This document shows, one piece after another, positions 16,565 through 25,067 of a stretch of DNA of 64,000 nt. Position 1 is the first letter of the stretch, and each line of letters begins with the position of its first letter. The position numbers and the translations under genes were made by a program. This DNA is from an uncultured Prevotellaceae bacterium. GTDB taxonomy: Bacteria > Bacteroidota > Bacteroidia > Bacteroidales > Muribaculaceae. Below the pieces are notes generated by a model. That model had not been told where the DNA came from and did not search any database. It was given only the letters and a program-made list of their open reading frames with translations. Where the stretch lies: NCBI GenBank assembly GCA_900318535.1, contig ONKU01000009.1, forward strand, positions 50,916 through 114,915, in the 5' to 3' direction.

Positions 16565-19120
16565 ATGAAACGTCATTTTTTGAACCGAATTTTGAGTGTC
16601 GCCGTCATTGTCTTGACGTGCCTCACCGCTGTGGCACAGGACCTGAACGGCGCATGGAAAGGAAGTATCACGGCAGGCCCTTACACCGTCCCTGTTGTGC
16701 TGAACCTGCAGCAGCAGGGCGATGAAATTACCGCCACACTCGACTCGCCCGAGCAGAAGGCCTACGGCATCAAGGCCAAGGCTTCCATTAAGGACGGCAA
16801 ACTCAACGTCGAGATTCCCGAGATCGGCGCCAACTACAAGGCGACCATCGATGGCAACACCCTGGACGGCACTTACAGCCAGATGGGCTATTCCACCTCG
16901 TTGAAGCTGACGCGTGAGGTGCCGGCAGCTCCCGCTGATGACGATGATTGGGTCAACGACTCGCTGCTGAGCGTGTTTGACAACATCCAGTTGAAGGATG
17001 TGACGGTCACCGCCCAGCGTCAGCTTATCAAGCAGGAGGTGGACCGCATCGGCTACAATGTGGCCGAGGATGCCGACAGCAAGACCAACAACGTGCTGAC
17101 GATGCTGCGCAAGGTGCCCATGGTGAGCGTCGATGCCAGTGACGAAATCCGTGTGAACGGACAGCAGAATTTCAAGATTTTCCGCAACGGCCATCCCGAT
17201 CCCTCGCTCTCGCGCAACGCCAAGGACATCCTCAAGGCGATGCCTGCCAGTGCGGTGAAGCGTATCGAGGTCATCACCGAGCCGGGCGCAAAATATGACG
17301 CCGAGGGCACAACGATGATCCTGAACATCGTCATGGCCGACAACTCGACCATCAAGGGCGTATCGGGCATGGCATCGGCCAGGGCCGACCACAGGGGAGC
17401 TGTGGGCGGGTCACTGAACATGACCACCCAGCTCGACAAGGTGGTGCTGTCGGTGGATTACGGTATCCACCACGATGGCAACAACGGGCAGGGCTATCGC
17501 TCGTCAAGCCTCAGCGAGTACGCCCAGAGTGGGGCACAACTGCTGGGCAACAGCAAATTTGATACCGATAAGGTCACTGTACACTTTGGCGACGTGAGCG
17601 CCAGCTGGGAGCCCGACACGTTGAATCTGCTCTCGTGGTCATTGAGTGGATTTGCCTACAATTATGCCGGCAACGGCGTGAATACCAACCTGATGCAGAG
17701 CGCCACGGGACAGCCCATCTACTCCTTCGGCATGGGCAACCACACCAAGGCCGACAGCTACAACTTTGACACCCGCGTGGACTACCAGCGCAACACGCAC
17801 CGCAAGGGTGAGGCCATCACGCTGAGCTACATGCTCTCGGCCTTCCGCAACAAGAACAAGGACAACTCGCGCTATACCGACCTGACCAACATGCCTGTTG
17901 ACTACTACGGCATCGACCAGGACGGAAAAGAGAACTTCAACGAGCACACCATGCAGCTCGACTGGAAGCGACCCTTGACCGAAAAGCACACTCTGGAGAC
18001 CGGCGCCAAGTACATCTACCGCCTGAACCGCAGCCACAACGTGCTGGACTATCTGGGCATCGATGATGACACCGACATGCGTTACAAGCACGTCACCCAG
18101 GTGGGCGCTGCCTATGTGAGCTACACCTTCCACAGCGGGCCGTGGGATGCCCGTGCCGGACTGCGCTACGAGCACAGCTTCCTGCGTGCCACCTATCCCG
18201 ATGGCCAGCAGGATGCCTACGAGGCCCATCTCAACGACTTCGTGCCCAGTGCTAGCTTGCGTTACCAGTTCAACTTTGCCAACAGCCTGAAGCTGTCCTA
18301 TGCCGCCAGCATCAACCGTCCCGGCATTAGCTACCTAAATCCCGCCGTAATCGAAACGCCCACGAGCCGCTCCTTCGGTAATACCGACCTGGGCAGTGTG
18401 CACTACCACTCGGTGAGCCTGACCTACATGCGTGTGGGTCCCAAGCTGACCTTCAACGTCACACCGCAGTTCCAGTTCAGTAACAACGGCATCGGTGCCG
18501 TGAAGTGGGCCGACGGACTGGTACAGGTATCGACCTATGCCAACACCCTCAAGACCTACTCGACGACCCTCTCGGCCTTCGTGCAGTGGATGATGACCCA
18601 GAAGACCAACTTCATGCTCAATGGCTCCATCGGCTACAACTACTACAAGAGCAAAGAGCTCGGGCTGAAGAATGACCGCATCAGCGGCAACTTCTTCGCC
18701 AACGTCACCCAGTTCCTGCCCTGGAAACTGCAGCTGTCGGGCTTCGCCGGCATGTGGGGCGGCGGCATCAGCGACCTGTATGGCCGCATGGGAACGGTGT
18801 TCTTCCATGGCTTCAGTCTGCAGCGCTCTTTCCTCAATGAGGACCGCTTGACCGTCCAACTGCAGGCCGTCGTGCCCTTCGGCGGCAAGTACATGACGAT
18901 GAAGAACTATGTAACCCAGGGCGACGTGACGGGCTGGACCCGCTACGAGCAGCAGGCCCGCCGCTTTGGCATCAACATCAGCTACCGCTTCGGCTCCCTC
19001 TCGACGCGCGTCAAGAAGGCCAATGCGACCATCGAGAACGACGACCTCATCGGCAGCGGCAAGCAGTCGGGCAACACGGGCGGCAACACGCCCGTCAACG
19101 GCATGGGCGGCGGCAACTAA
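16565..19120 (+). CDS. TonB-dependent receptor-type outer membrane beta-barrel protein with N-terminal beta domain
   Basis: The 851-residue protein has a signal peptide ending AVAQ. Residues about 23-118 (LNGAWKGSITAGPYTVPVVLNL..., LDSPEQKAYGI, GTYSQMGYSTSLKLTRE) form a small beta domain of the type I know from Bacteroidota secreted hydrolases. A plug-like region follows (LKDVTVTAQRQLIKQEVDRIGYNV, MLRKVPMVSVDASDEIRVNG, RIEVITEPGAKYDAEGT) and then a long barrel rich in alternating aromatic residues. It belongs to the group lacking a SusD partner. The ligand is unknown. The usual carboxypeptidase-regulatory-like domain is replaced by the N-terminal domain. A Gly/Asn-rich tail ends the protein. 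Confidence 0.85.
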   Translation: MKRHFLNRILSVAVIVLTCLTAVAQDLNGAWKGSITAGPYTVPVVLNLQQQGDEITATLDSPEQKAYGIKAKASIKDGKLNVEIPEIGANYKATIDGNTLDGTYSQMGYSTSLKLTREVPAAPADDDDWVNDSLLSVFDNIQLKDVTVTAQRQLIKQEVDRIGYNVAEDADSKTNNVLTMLRKVPMVSVDASDEIRVNGQQNFKIFRNGHPDPSLSRNAKDILKAMPASAVKRIEVITEPGAKYDAEGTTMILNIVMADNSTIKGVSGMASARADHRGAVGGSLNMTTQLDKVVLSVDYGIHHDGNNGQGYRSSSLSEYAQSGAQLLGNSKFDTDKVTVHFGDVSASWEPDTLNLLSWSLSGFAYNYAGNGVNTNLMQSATGQPIYSFGMGNHTKADSYNFDTRVDYQRNTHRKGEAITLSYMLSAFRNKNKDNSRYTDLTNMPVDYYGIDQDGKENFNEHTMQLDWKRPLTEKHTLETGAKYIYRLNRSHNVLDYLGIDDDTDMRYKHVTQVGAAYVSYTFHSGPWDARAGLRYEHSFLRATYPDGQQDAYEAHLNDFVPSASLRYQFNFANSLKLSYAASINRPGISYLNPAVIETPTSRSFGNTDLGSVHYHSVSLTYMRVGPKLTFNVTPQFQFSNNGIGAVKWADGLVQVSTYANTLKTYSTTLSAFVQWMMTQKTNFMLNGSIGYNYYKSKELGLKNDRISGNFFANVTQFLPWKLQLSGFAGMWGGGISDLYGRMGTVFFHGFSLQRSFLNEDRLTVQLQAVVPFGGKYMTMKNYVTQGDVTGWTRYEQQARRFGINISYRFGSLSTRVKKANATIENDDLIGSGKQSGNTGGNTPVNGMGGGN

Positions 19121-19151
19121 ATCCCGCTACGATAACACATGCTGAGATATC

Positions 19152-19181
19152 TGAGAATCGTGCCGCAAGGCACGATTCTCA
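19152..19181 (+). terminator. Rho-independent terminator after the TonB-receptor-like gene
   Basis: A perfect 13-bp stem (TGAGAATCGTGCC with its complement) with loop GCAA, followed by TGTTTGT. Confidence 0.75.
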
Positions 19182-19233
19182 TGTTTGTACGTTAAATAAT
19201 CGGAGTTGTGCGACAGGATTGCCATGTTTTTGC

Positions 19234-19241
19234 TAATTTTG
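19234..19241 (+). promoter_or_regulatory. -7 box upstream of the lipoprotein gene
   Basis: TAATTTTG matches TAnnTTTG and lies 28 nt before the ATG at 19269. Confidence 0.4.
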
Positions 19242-19268
19242 CGGCCGAAAAAGGAAAAAATCAAGGTT

Positions 19269-19799
19269 ATGAAGAGTATTCTCAGAACGATACTGCTGTG
19301 TGCCGCCGTTGCAGTGGCACTCTCGGCGTGTGAGGGCGATCATGAGGTCATCGAGACCGACTGGACCACGCTCGAGACCGTTGAGTTGCAGAAGCATTAC
19401 AACAAGTACATGGACGGTGATTGGGTGTATCAGTACGATGATACCGTCCACTTCATCGAGATGTCCTATTCATTCAGTACCAAGGACAGCACCTTCTCGG
19501 GCTACTACAATGAGCTGATCAACATTGCGCCCTCCAATGCGGATAGTCCCGACTGGCAGCTGCTGTGGCAAGGCTCCTTCTCAGGCAAATGGGTGCTGCT
19601 GCACAGTGTGGACCTGGACCAGGATTACATCTACATGGGCGACATGGTCTTCAATAATGTGCATGGTGTGCTGGCCAAATATGACGTGTTGGGTGGCCGT
19701 GTGCTCTTCTATGGCGCTTCCAAGAATTTCCTGCGTGTGACGACGCCGCTCACGTTCAAGCGCATCGACATGCGCCATCCCGAAAATCCCGCAGAATAA
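19269..19799 (+). CDS. Hypothetical lipoprotein (176 aa), lipocalin-like pattern
   Basis: The start at 19269 gives MKSILRTILLCAAVAVALSAC, a lipoprotein signal peptide with Cys21 as lipid site. The mature protein alternates hydrophobic and polar residues with several Trp and Tyr (MDGDWVYQYDDTVHFIEMSYSF, DWQLLWQGSFSGKWVLLH), which suggests an all-beta, lipocalin-like fold; this is inference from pattern only. It has its own promoter box and a terminator at 19858-19887. No function can be assigned. Confidence 0.75.
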   Translation: MKSILRTILLCAAVAVALSACEGDHEVIETDWTTLETVELQKHYNKYMDGDWVYQYDDTVHFIEMSYSFSTKDSTFSGYYNELINIAPSNADSPDWQLLWQGSFSGKWVLLHSVDLDQDYIYMGDMVFNNVHGVLAKYDVLGGRVLFYGASKNFLRVTTPLTFKRIDMRHPENPAE

Positions 19800-19857
19800 A
19801 GTAAGATAAAGGCTTTTATCTGATATTTAAACGCTAAACTCTCCTCTCTGTATGTAC

Positions 19858-19887
19858 TTCAGGTTTCTAAGACTTTAGAGACCTGAA
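19858..19887 (+). terminator. Rho-independent terminator of the lipoprotein gene
   Basis: Twelve-nt arms (19858-19869 and 19876-19887) with one internal mismatch are followed on the plus strand by six T. It overlaps the last codons of the convergent membrane-protein gene. Confidence 0.65.
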
Positions 19888-20537
19888 TTTTTTGGCATGA
19901 AGCGCGAGGGGTCTTCCTTGTCCTCCTCGGCAGGCTTGGCAGCGGTATTTTCCTCTACCGGCGGCGCTGCGGGCGGCGTTTGCTGCTTGGCACGATGGGA
20001 GCGGTGCAGGTTGCTCTCCAGGCGGTTGAATTCCTTGCGCACGTGGCGGCGGCCGTCCTCAAAGGTGTCATCTACCGCGCGCTCGATGGTCTCGTTGAAT
20101 TTGAACGGCAGCAGCGAGATCAGTGCCGAAATCAGTGACAATGCCGTCAAGGCAAACGACAGCTTGTGACCGATACCCAGACCGATGATGGAGAATCCCT
20201 CGCCCAGGTCGTTGTCGGGCGTTACTTCGGGAGCATGCTGCAGCCCGATGGCATGCAGGCTGTTGGTGTGCATGAAGAACCACAATCCCAAGACAATCAG
20301 CGCAATGGATCCCAATACCCACCAGCGCTTTTTCAGGCAGTTCAGTGCGATGGCGCCAAAGCAGGTGATGAACGGCAACAGTGCCAGCAGCACGTTGCCC
20401 AGCGACAGGGATTGTGTGATAGTGCCGGCGGTGAAATCCAACCCGCTCACCGTACCGTTCAACGAAATGTCGTAAAACGGCAGGAAAACGTAGCAGATGA
20501 GCGCCAGTACAAGCAATATGTTAGTAATCGGTCTCAT
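19875..20537 (-). CDS. Hypothetical membrane protein with charged C-terminal tail
   Basis: The 220-residue protein has four predicted transmembrane segments (residues about 6-22, 45-66, 73-89 and 126-144) and a hydrophilic C-terminal third rich in Lys, Arg, Pro and Glu (ERAVDDTFEDGRRHVRKEFNRLESNLHRSHRAKQQ), which looks helical and cytoplasmic. I recognise no family. It is a single gene next to the hairpin-rich element at 20761-21288 and converges with the lipoprotein gene. Confidence 0.72.
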   Translation of the reverse strand: MRPITNILLVLALICYVFLPFYDISLNGTVSGLDFTAGTITQSLSLGNVLLALLPFITCFGAIALNCLKKRWWVLGSIALIVLGLWFFMHTNSLHAIGLQHAPEVTPDNDLGEGFSIIGLGIGHKLSFALTALSLISALISLLPFKFNETIERAVDDTFEDGRRHVRKEFNRLESNLHRSHRAKQQTPPAAPPVEENTAAKPAEEDKEDPSRFMPKNSGL

Positions 20538-20689
20538 GTGAAATCGGTTGATGGTAGTGGCCCGTTAAGCCACAAAAGTTTGCGAATTTACAAAGATTTG
20601 CCGAACCGCCCGCAGATTGAAACCAAATTTTACACAAATTCACGTTTCTTAGCGACCACTGTAACCATTCAGCGAAACGCCCTCTGAAA

Positions 20690-20722
20690 TCCCCCACGCT
20701 AAGACGCTAAGGCGCTAAGATG
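20690..20722. repeat. Short CTAAGACGCTAAGGCGCTAAG repeat tract
   Basis: Three near-copies of the 7-9-nt unit CGCTAAG in a row, the same motif as in the other intergenic repeats (11297, 21326, 57570, 60220, 63942). Confidence 0.5.
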
Positions 20723-20760
20723 TTAATATTCAATTAGATGAATTCCGATAAATGAGATTA

Positions 20761-21288
20761 TGCCATTATACTATCATGAATCAATGCAGTGACAATTGCA
20801 CATTTTCTTGTTTTCCGCATTGGGGCACGCCGTGGTGTCGCTCTAGAGAAGCAGGTCGAAAGCCTGCACAAGGCCAGCGGCCTTGACTTGAGGTAACACC
20901 ACGGCGCGAGGGCCGTAGGTCCTCGTGGCGTGGTGGCTCGAATGCTACTCATGATGGGCCCTGAAGGGGGCCACTAACTGCGACATTTCCTTAGCCTGTG
21001 GTGTGTGGCCCTCTACGAGGCCCTTTCTCTCTAGCCACCCTTTCCCCATGCCACACAGACCTATCGGCCTGTGCGCCATGGGGTTGCCATAATTCAAGGC
21101 CCACGGCCTTGTCAAGGTCTTCGACCTTTTCTGCCAGATAAAAACAGCACTGGACACGCCATTTTGCAAAATCCGATGCGCTAATTCTGTGAAGATCAGT
21201 CACAATCTCTTATATCCAAATACTAGTGCGGAAAACAGGTGAGATCTGCCATTATACTACCATTAATCAATGCAGTGACAATTGCACA
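20761..21288. repeat. Hairpin-dense GC-rich element between 42-bp direct repeats; possible structured RNA or MITE-like element
   Basis: Direct repeats at 20761-20802 and 21247-21288 match at 40 of 42 positions (start TGCCATTATACTA). Just inside lie 11-bp inverted repeats, TGTTTTCCGCA (20809-20819) and TGCGGAAAACA (21227-21237). The roughly 410-bp interior holds at least eight hairpins; read on the minus strand, stems include AAGGTC/GACCTT, AAGGCC/GGCCTT, a bipartite stem CCCCATG...CATGGGG enclosing CACAGGCC/GGTCTGTG (with a G-U pair), GGCCTC/GAGGCC, and GCCGTGGTGT/ACACCACGGC enclosing two smaller hairpins. Open frames across it look non-coding. It fills the 880-bp gap between the membrane-protein gene and rnc. 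Confidence 0.65.
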
Positions 21289-21421
21289 GTTTGAATTACC
21301 ACAAACAACTATAGAATAAAAGCTTAGCGTCTTTGCGCCTTTGCGTGGGGTAAAACGGGTGAATAGTCACGCGGCCACTGGGGTGAGTGACCGGCAAGGG
21401 GTGGGGGAGTGTGGTAACGGG

Positions 21422-22195
21422 TCAGTTGGTGGCGGTGGCGAGGACCTGCTCGCAGAATTGCTGGTCGTGCTGCAGACGGTCGAGCGCCTTTTTGGACGCG
21501 CTCTGGTGGGATTCCTTCTTGCTGTAGCCCACGGCGTCGCTGGCGTAGATGCCTCCCAGGATGACGGCGGTGCGGAAGACGGGGTTTTTATCGGCATCGG
21601 TATAGCTGTCCACCAGTTCATACTCGATGCTGATGCGGTACTTTTGTGTCCACTCGATGAGGCGTGACTTGAAATTCTGCTCGGTCTTGACCAGGTCGTT
21701 CAGGTCAAAGTGCTTCTTGATCAAGCGGTTGATGATGAATTTGCGGCAGCGTTGATAACCCTGGTCCAGATAAACGGCGCCCACGAGGGCCTCCAGGGCA
21801 TTGCCGCAGATGTAGCTGTTGTGGGACGAGGTGTGCATCAGCGCGTGGACATGGCTGTCGAGATGCAGCGAGTTGCCGATGCGGTTCAGGCTCTCGCGCT
21901 GCACGATCTTGGCGCGTGTGCTGGTGAGGAAGCCCTCGTGCTTCCCCGGGAAGGTGCTGTAGAGGAAATCGGCCACAACGGTGTCGAGCACGGCGTCGCC
22001 CAAGTATTCCAGGCGCTCGTTGTTGGCCCACCGGCCGTCGTGCATCTTCACTGGCTTGGAGCGATGTACCATCGCCAACTGGTAGGGCCTGATATCGCGG
22101 GGATAGTAGCCGGTGATACGGTGAATAAAAACATAAAGCTCCTTATCCTTGACGAAAAGGAGCTTTATGAGTGATATGGCGTTGCTGAGCGGCAT
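21422..22195 (-). CDS. rnc: Ribonuclease III
   Basis: The 257-residue protein has the RNase III signature NNERLEYLGDAVLDTVVADFLY, with the catalytic acidic residues of ERLEFLGD type, and the second acidic cluster GNALEALVGAVYLDQGY. Residues about 170-240 form a double-stranded RNA-binding domain (FKSRLIEWTQKYRISIEYEL...AVGYSKKESHQSASKKAL). It cuts dsRNA in rRNA maturation and regulation. It is 24 nt downstream of fabF, the common Bacteroidota order acpP-fabF-rnc, so all three are probably co-transcribed. Confidence 0.95.
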   Translation of the reverse strand: MPLSNAISLIKLLFVKDKELYVFIHRITGYYPRDIRPYQLAMVHRSKPVKMHDGRWANNERLEYLGDAVLDTVVADFLYSTFPGKHEGFLTSTRAKIVQRESLNRIGNSLHLDSHVHALMHTSSHNSYICGNALEALVGAVYLDQGYQRCRKFIINRLIKKHFDLNDLVKTEQNFKSRLIEWTQKYRISIEYELVDSYTDADKNPVFRTAVILGGIYASDAVGYSKKESHQSASKKALDRLQHDQQFCEQVLATATN

Positions 22196-22219
22196 CGTCC
22201 GTGGCTTTATTTCAGCCGT

Positions 22220-23503
22220 TTATTTCTGGAATTTCTTGACGATGATGCTGGCATTGTGTCCGCCGAAGCCAAACGTGTTGGAAAGTGCAATGTTTACTGT
22301 TCGCTTTTGTGCCTTGTTGAAGGTGAAGTTCATCTTGTAGTCGATGTTCTCATCCTCGTCACCGTCGGCATGGTTGATGGTGGGAGGAATGACGTCGTCA
22401 CGGCAGGCCAGCAGGCAGAAGACTGCCTCCATGGCGCCCGTGGCACCCAGCATGTGGCCGGTCATCGACTTGGTGCTGCTCACGTTGAGCTTGTAAGCAT
22501 GCTCGCCGAAGACGTCCTTCACGGCCTGAGCCTCGCTCAAGTCGCCCACCGGGGTGGACGTACCGTGAGCGTTGACATAGTCAACATCCTCGGGCTTGAT
22601 GCCGGCGTCCTCGATGGCGCGCTGCATCACGAGCTTGGCGCCCAAGCCCTCGGGATGGCTGGCGGTGATGTGATAGGCGTCGGCACTCATGCCGCCACCG
22701 ATGACCTCACCATAAATCTTGGCACCGCGTGCCAGGGCGTGCTCGAGTTCCTCAAACACGAGGCACACACCGCCCTCACCCATCACGAAGCCGTCACGCG
22801 AGCCGCTGAAGGGGCGTGAAGCACCCTCGGGATCGTCGTTGCGCAGCGAGATGGCCTTCATGGCGTTGAAGCCGCCCACGCCAGCGGGGAACAGGGGAGC
22901 CTCGCTACCGCCGGTGACGATAGCCTTGGCCTTGCCCAGGCGGACGTAGTTGAAAGCGTCGATCAGTGCATTGGTCGAGGTGGCACAAGCCGAAACAACA
23001 CCAAAGTTGGGGCCGCGGAAGCCGTACTTGATCGAAATCTGACCAGCAGCGATGTCGGCAATCATCGTCGGGATGAAGAACGGGCTGTACATCGGGCCGC
23101 GCTCCTCATGACGGGCGTAGTCGCCAGCCTGGTCCTCAAAGGTGTGCAATCCACCGATACCTGACGCGAAAATCACGCCCACCTCGTCGCGGTCGATACC
23201 ATCGGCCAGCAGGTTGGCGTCCTCAACGGCTTGCTTGGCGCACGCCAACGCATACTGCGTGTACAGGTCGTTGCGCTTGAAGTCTTTCACCTCGCGGCGG
23301 TCGTTGGGGTCATTCACGTAGTTCAGCGGATCAAATCCCTTGATTTCGCAAGCGAATTTGGTCTTGAACAGTGTCGTGTCAAAATGGGTAATAGGCCCTG
23401 CGCCGCTCACTCCCTTAAGGGCGTTGTCCCATGTGGTTTCAACGTCCAGACCTAAGGGAGTAATGGCACCAAGGCCGGTTACCACAACTCTCTTTAATTC
23501 CAT
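22220..23503 (-). CDS. fabF: 3-oxoacyl-[acyl-carrier-protein] synthase II
   Basis: The 427-residue condensing enzyme has the active-site Cys in VVSACATSTNAL and the two catalytic His residues in NAHGTSTPVGD and TGHMLGATGAMEA, plus the GFGGHN motif near the C-terminus. It extends acyl-ACP with malonyl-ACP in fatty acid synthesis. The start MELKRVVVTGLGAITPLG is typical. It lies between acpP (24 nt upstream) and rnc. Confidence 0.97.
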   Translation of the reverse strand: MELKRVVVTGLGAITPLGLDVETTWDNALKGVSGAGPITHFDTTLFKTKFACEIKGFDPLNYVNDPNDRREVKDFKRNDLYTQYALACAKQAVEDANLLADGIDRDEVGVIFASGIGGLHTFEDQAGDYARHEERGPMYSPFFIPTMIADIAAGQISIKYGFRGPNFGVVSACATSTNALIDAFNYVRLGKAKAIVTGGSEAPLFPAGVGGFNAMKAISLRNDDPEGASRPFSGSRDGFVMGEGGVCLVFEELEHALARGAKIYGEVIGGGMSADAYHITASHPEGLGAKLVMQRAIEDAGIKPEDVDYVNAHGTSTPVGDLSEAQAVKDVFGEHAYKLNVSSTKSMTGHMLGATGAMEAVFCLLACRDDVIPPTINHADGDEDENIDYKMNFTFNKAQKRTVNIALSNTFGFGGHNASIIVKKFQK

Positions 23504-23527
23504 GTGGTAAAGTGGAAATGAAAAGAT

Positions 23528-23770
23528 TTATTCGGCTGCCTTAGCTTCTTCGATGAACTTGATGGCGTCGCCTACGTTTTGGATGGTCTCAGATTTGTCA
23601 TCGGGGATCTTGATGTCGAACTGCTTCTCAAATTCCATGATCAGCTCGACGGTATCAAGACTATCAGCACCCAGGTCCTGGCTAAAAGTAGCCTCGGGAG
23701 TTACCTCAGACTCGCTAACACCTAACTTGTCAACGATAATTTGTTTTACTCTTTCTTCAATTTCTGACAT
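23528..23770 (-). CDS. acpP: Acyl carrier protein
   Basis: The 80-residue acidic protein has the phosphopantetheine attachment motif [12 protein letters not shown] with Ser37 as the modified residue. It carries acyl chains for fatty acid synthesis and delivers them to FabF, encoded just downstream. Length and composition are standard. First gene of the acpP-fabF-rnc unit. Confidence 0.97.
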   Translation of the reverse strand: MSEIEERVKQIIVDKLGVSESEVTPEATFSQDLGADSLDTVELIMEFEKQFDIKIPDDKSETIQNVGDAIKFIEEAKAAE

Positions 23771-23804
23771 AGTCGTAATTATTAAAAAGTTTGAAAAAAA
23801 TTAA

Positions 23805-24146
23805 TGTTCTCGTTTTTACTTCAAATCCAGTGCTTTCTCAACTCAGTCAAGCGGTTATCTGCTTGTGTTATCGATTAGCCCCTAGTTTTGAGCCTGCAAA
23901 GTAAATACAATTTCTTCAAATAATAAAGAAAAATTTACTTAATTTGCGCCCCGTTGAATTATTTTTAGACTTTAGTGGGTTGAGGCACAGCGTTTTTAAG
24001 TATATTTTCAAAGTTTTTACTTCGTTCGGCTGTTAAAAAGTGTAATTATTTCTCTTTTTGCCCCTTCGTGTCAGTCCCGCGGCCAACCTTCCCGGCGCAA
24101 ATTACCCATTGGACTGCAACTGTCGTGCCAAGTTTAACGTGGTGGA
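23805..24146. other. AT-rich spacer, acpP upstream region
   Basis: About 340 bp between acpP and the end of rnz. It must hold the acpP promoter but I see no exact TAnnTTTG box, no convincing hairpin and no supported gene. Confidence 0.5.
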
Positions 24147-25067
24147 TTATTTTTGGTTCAGGTCGATGACCAGGCCCTCGTTGGCCAGGCGGGTGTTGGG
24201 GAAGATGCTTTGGGCCTCTTGCAGCAGCGGCGTCTCGTCGAGGTAGCGCTTGGAGAAGTGCCCGATGATGAGTTGCCCCACGCCAGCCTCATGGGCGACG
24301 GTGGCGGCTTCCAGGGCAGTGCTGTGGTGGCGCTTGTGGGCCTTGACGCGCAGGCTGTCGTCGTAGGTGGCCTCATGGTAGAGCCAGTCCACGCCCTCCA
24401 CGTTCTTGATGACGCGGCGCGAGAACTTGGTGTCGCTGCAGTAGGCGTAGCTGATGGCGGCGTCGGCAGCGGTGGTCAACTGGTCGTTGGGGACGACAAT
24501 GCCGTCGGGGCTGACCCAGTCTTCGCCCTGGCGCAGCGCGTTCATGGCATAATGGGGCACGCCCAGCCGCTTGACCTCCTCGCCGATGATGTGGCGCAGT
24601 TTGGGCTTTTCCCTGAACAGGAAGCCCACAGCGGGCACGCGGTGAACCAGCGGGAAAGTGGTCACCGTCAGCGCATCATCCTCCCAGATGACGCGCTTGT
24701 GGGTGTCGATGATGTTGAAACGCACCTCAAACGGGCGCTCGCGGCAAAAGTAGTCCAGCATCTGCCCGAACAGTTCCGCACCGTCCTTGAAGGTGTGGAT
24801 GGTCAGCGAGCCCGTGCGGTTCAGCAGCGCCATCGTCGATACCAGGCCCGGCAGCCCGAAGCAGTGGTCGCCGTGAAGGTGGGAGATGAAAATGTGGTTA
24901 AGGCGCATCAGCTTGAGCTTCATGCGGCGCACGGCCAGTTGGGCGCCCTCGCCGCAGTCAATCATCATCAGGTTGTCGCGCACGTTCAGCACCTGGCACG
25001 ACGGCTGGTGGCGCGGCGTCATGGTCGCGCTCCCGCATCCCAATATGTTCAGTTCTAGCCTAGTCAT
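24147..25067 (-). CDS. rnz: Ribonuclease Z (tRNA 3'-processing endonuclease)
   Basis: The 306-residue metallo-beta-lactamase-fold protein carries HLHGDH at residues 63-68, CGEGAQ near 38, and the downstream metal ligands in the CSDTKFS and HEATYDDS segments, plus HHSTALEAATVAHEAGVGQLIIGHFSKRY. RNase Z removes 3' trailers from pre-tRNAs. Its ATG overlaps the last 8 nt of the upstream TPR protein gene, which indicates translational coupling. The start MTRLELNILGCGSATMTP is typical of the family. Confidence 0.95.
   Translation of the reverse strand: MTRLELNILGCGSATMTPRHQPSCQVLNVRDNLMMIDCGEGAQLAVRRMKLKLMRLNHIFISHLHGDHCFGLPGLVSTMALLNRTGSLTIHTFKDGAELFGQMLDYFCRERPFEVRFNIIDTHKRVIWEDDALTVTTFPLVHRVPAVGFLFREKPKLRHIIGEEVKRLGVPHYAMNALRQGEDWVSPDGIVVPNDQLTTAADAAISYAYCSDTKFSRRVIKNVEGVDWLYHEATYDDSLRVKAHKRHHSTALEAATVAHEAGVGQLIIGHFSKRYLDETPLLQEAQSIFPNTRLANEGLVIDLNQK

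Noticed and set aside
20991-21203. Minus-strand ORF of 70 codons inside the hairpin-rich element
   Set aside because: Overlaps another frame of similar length, lies across several strong stems, lacks a ribosome site and resembles no family; structure explains the sequence better.
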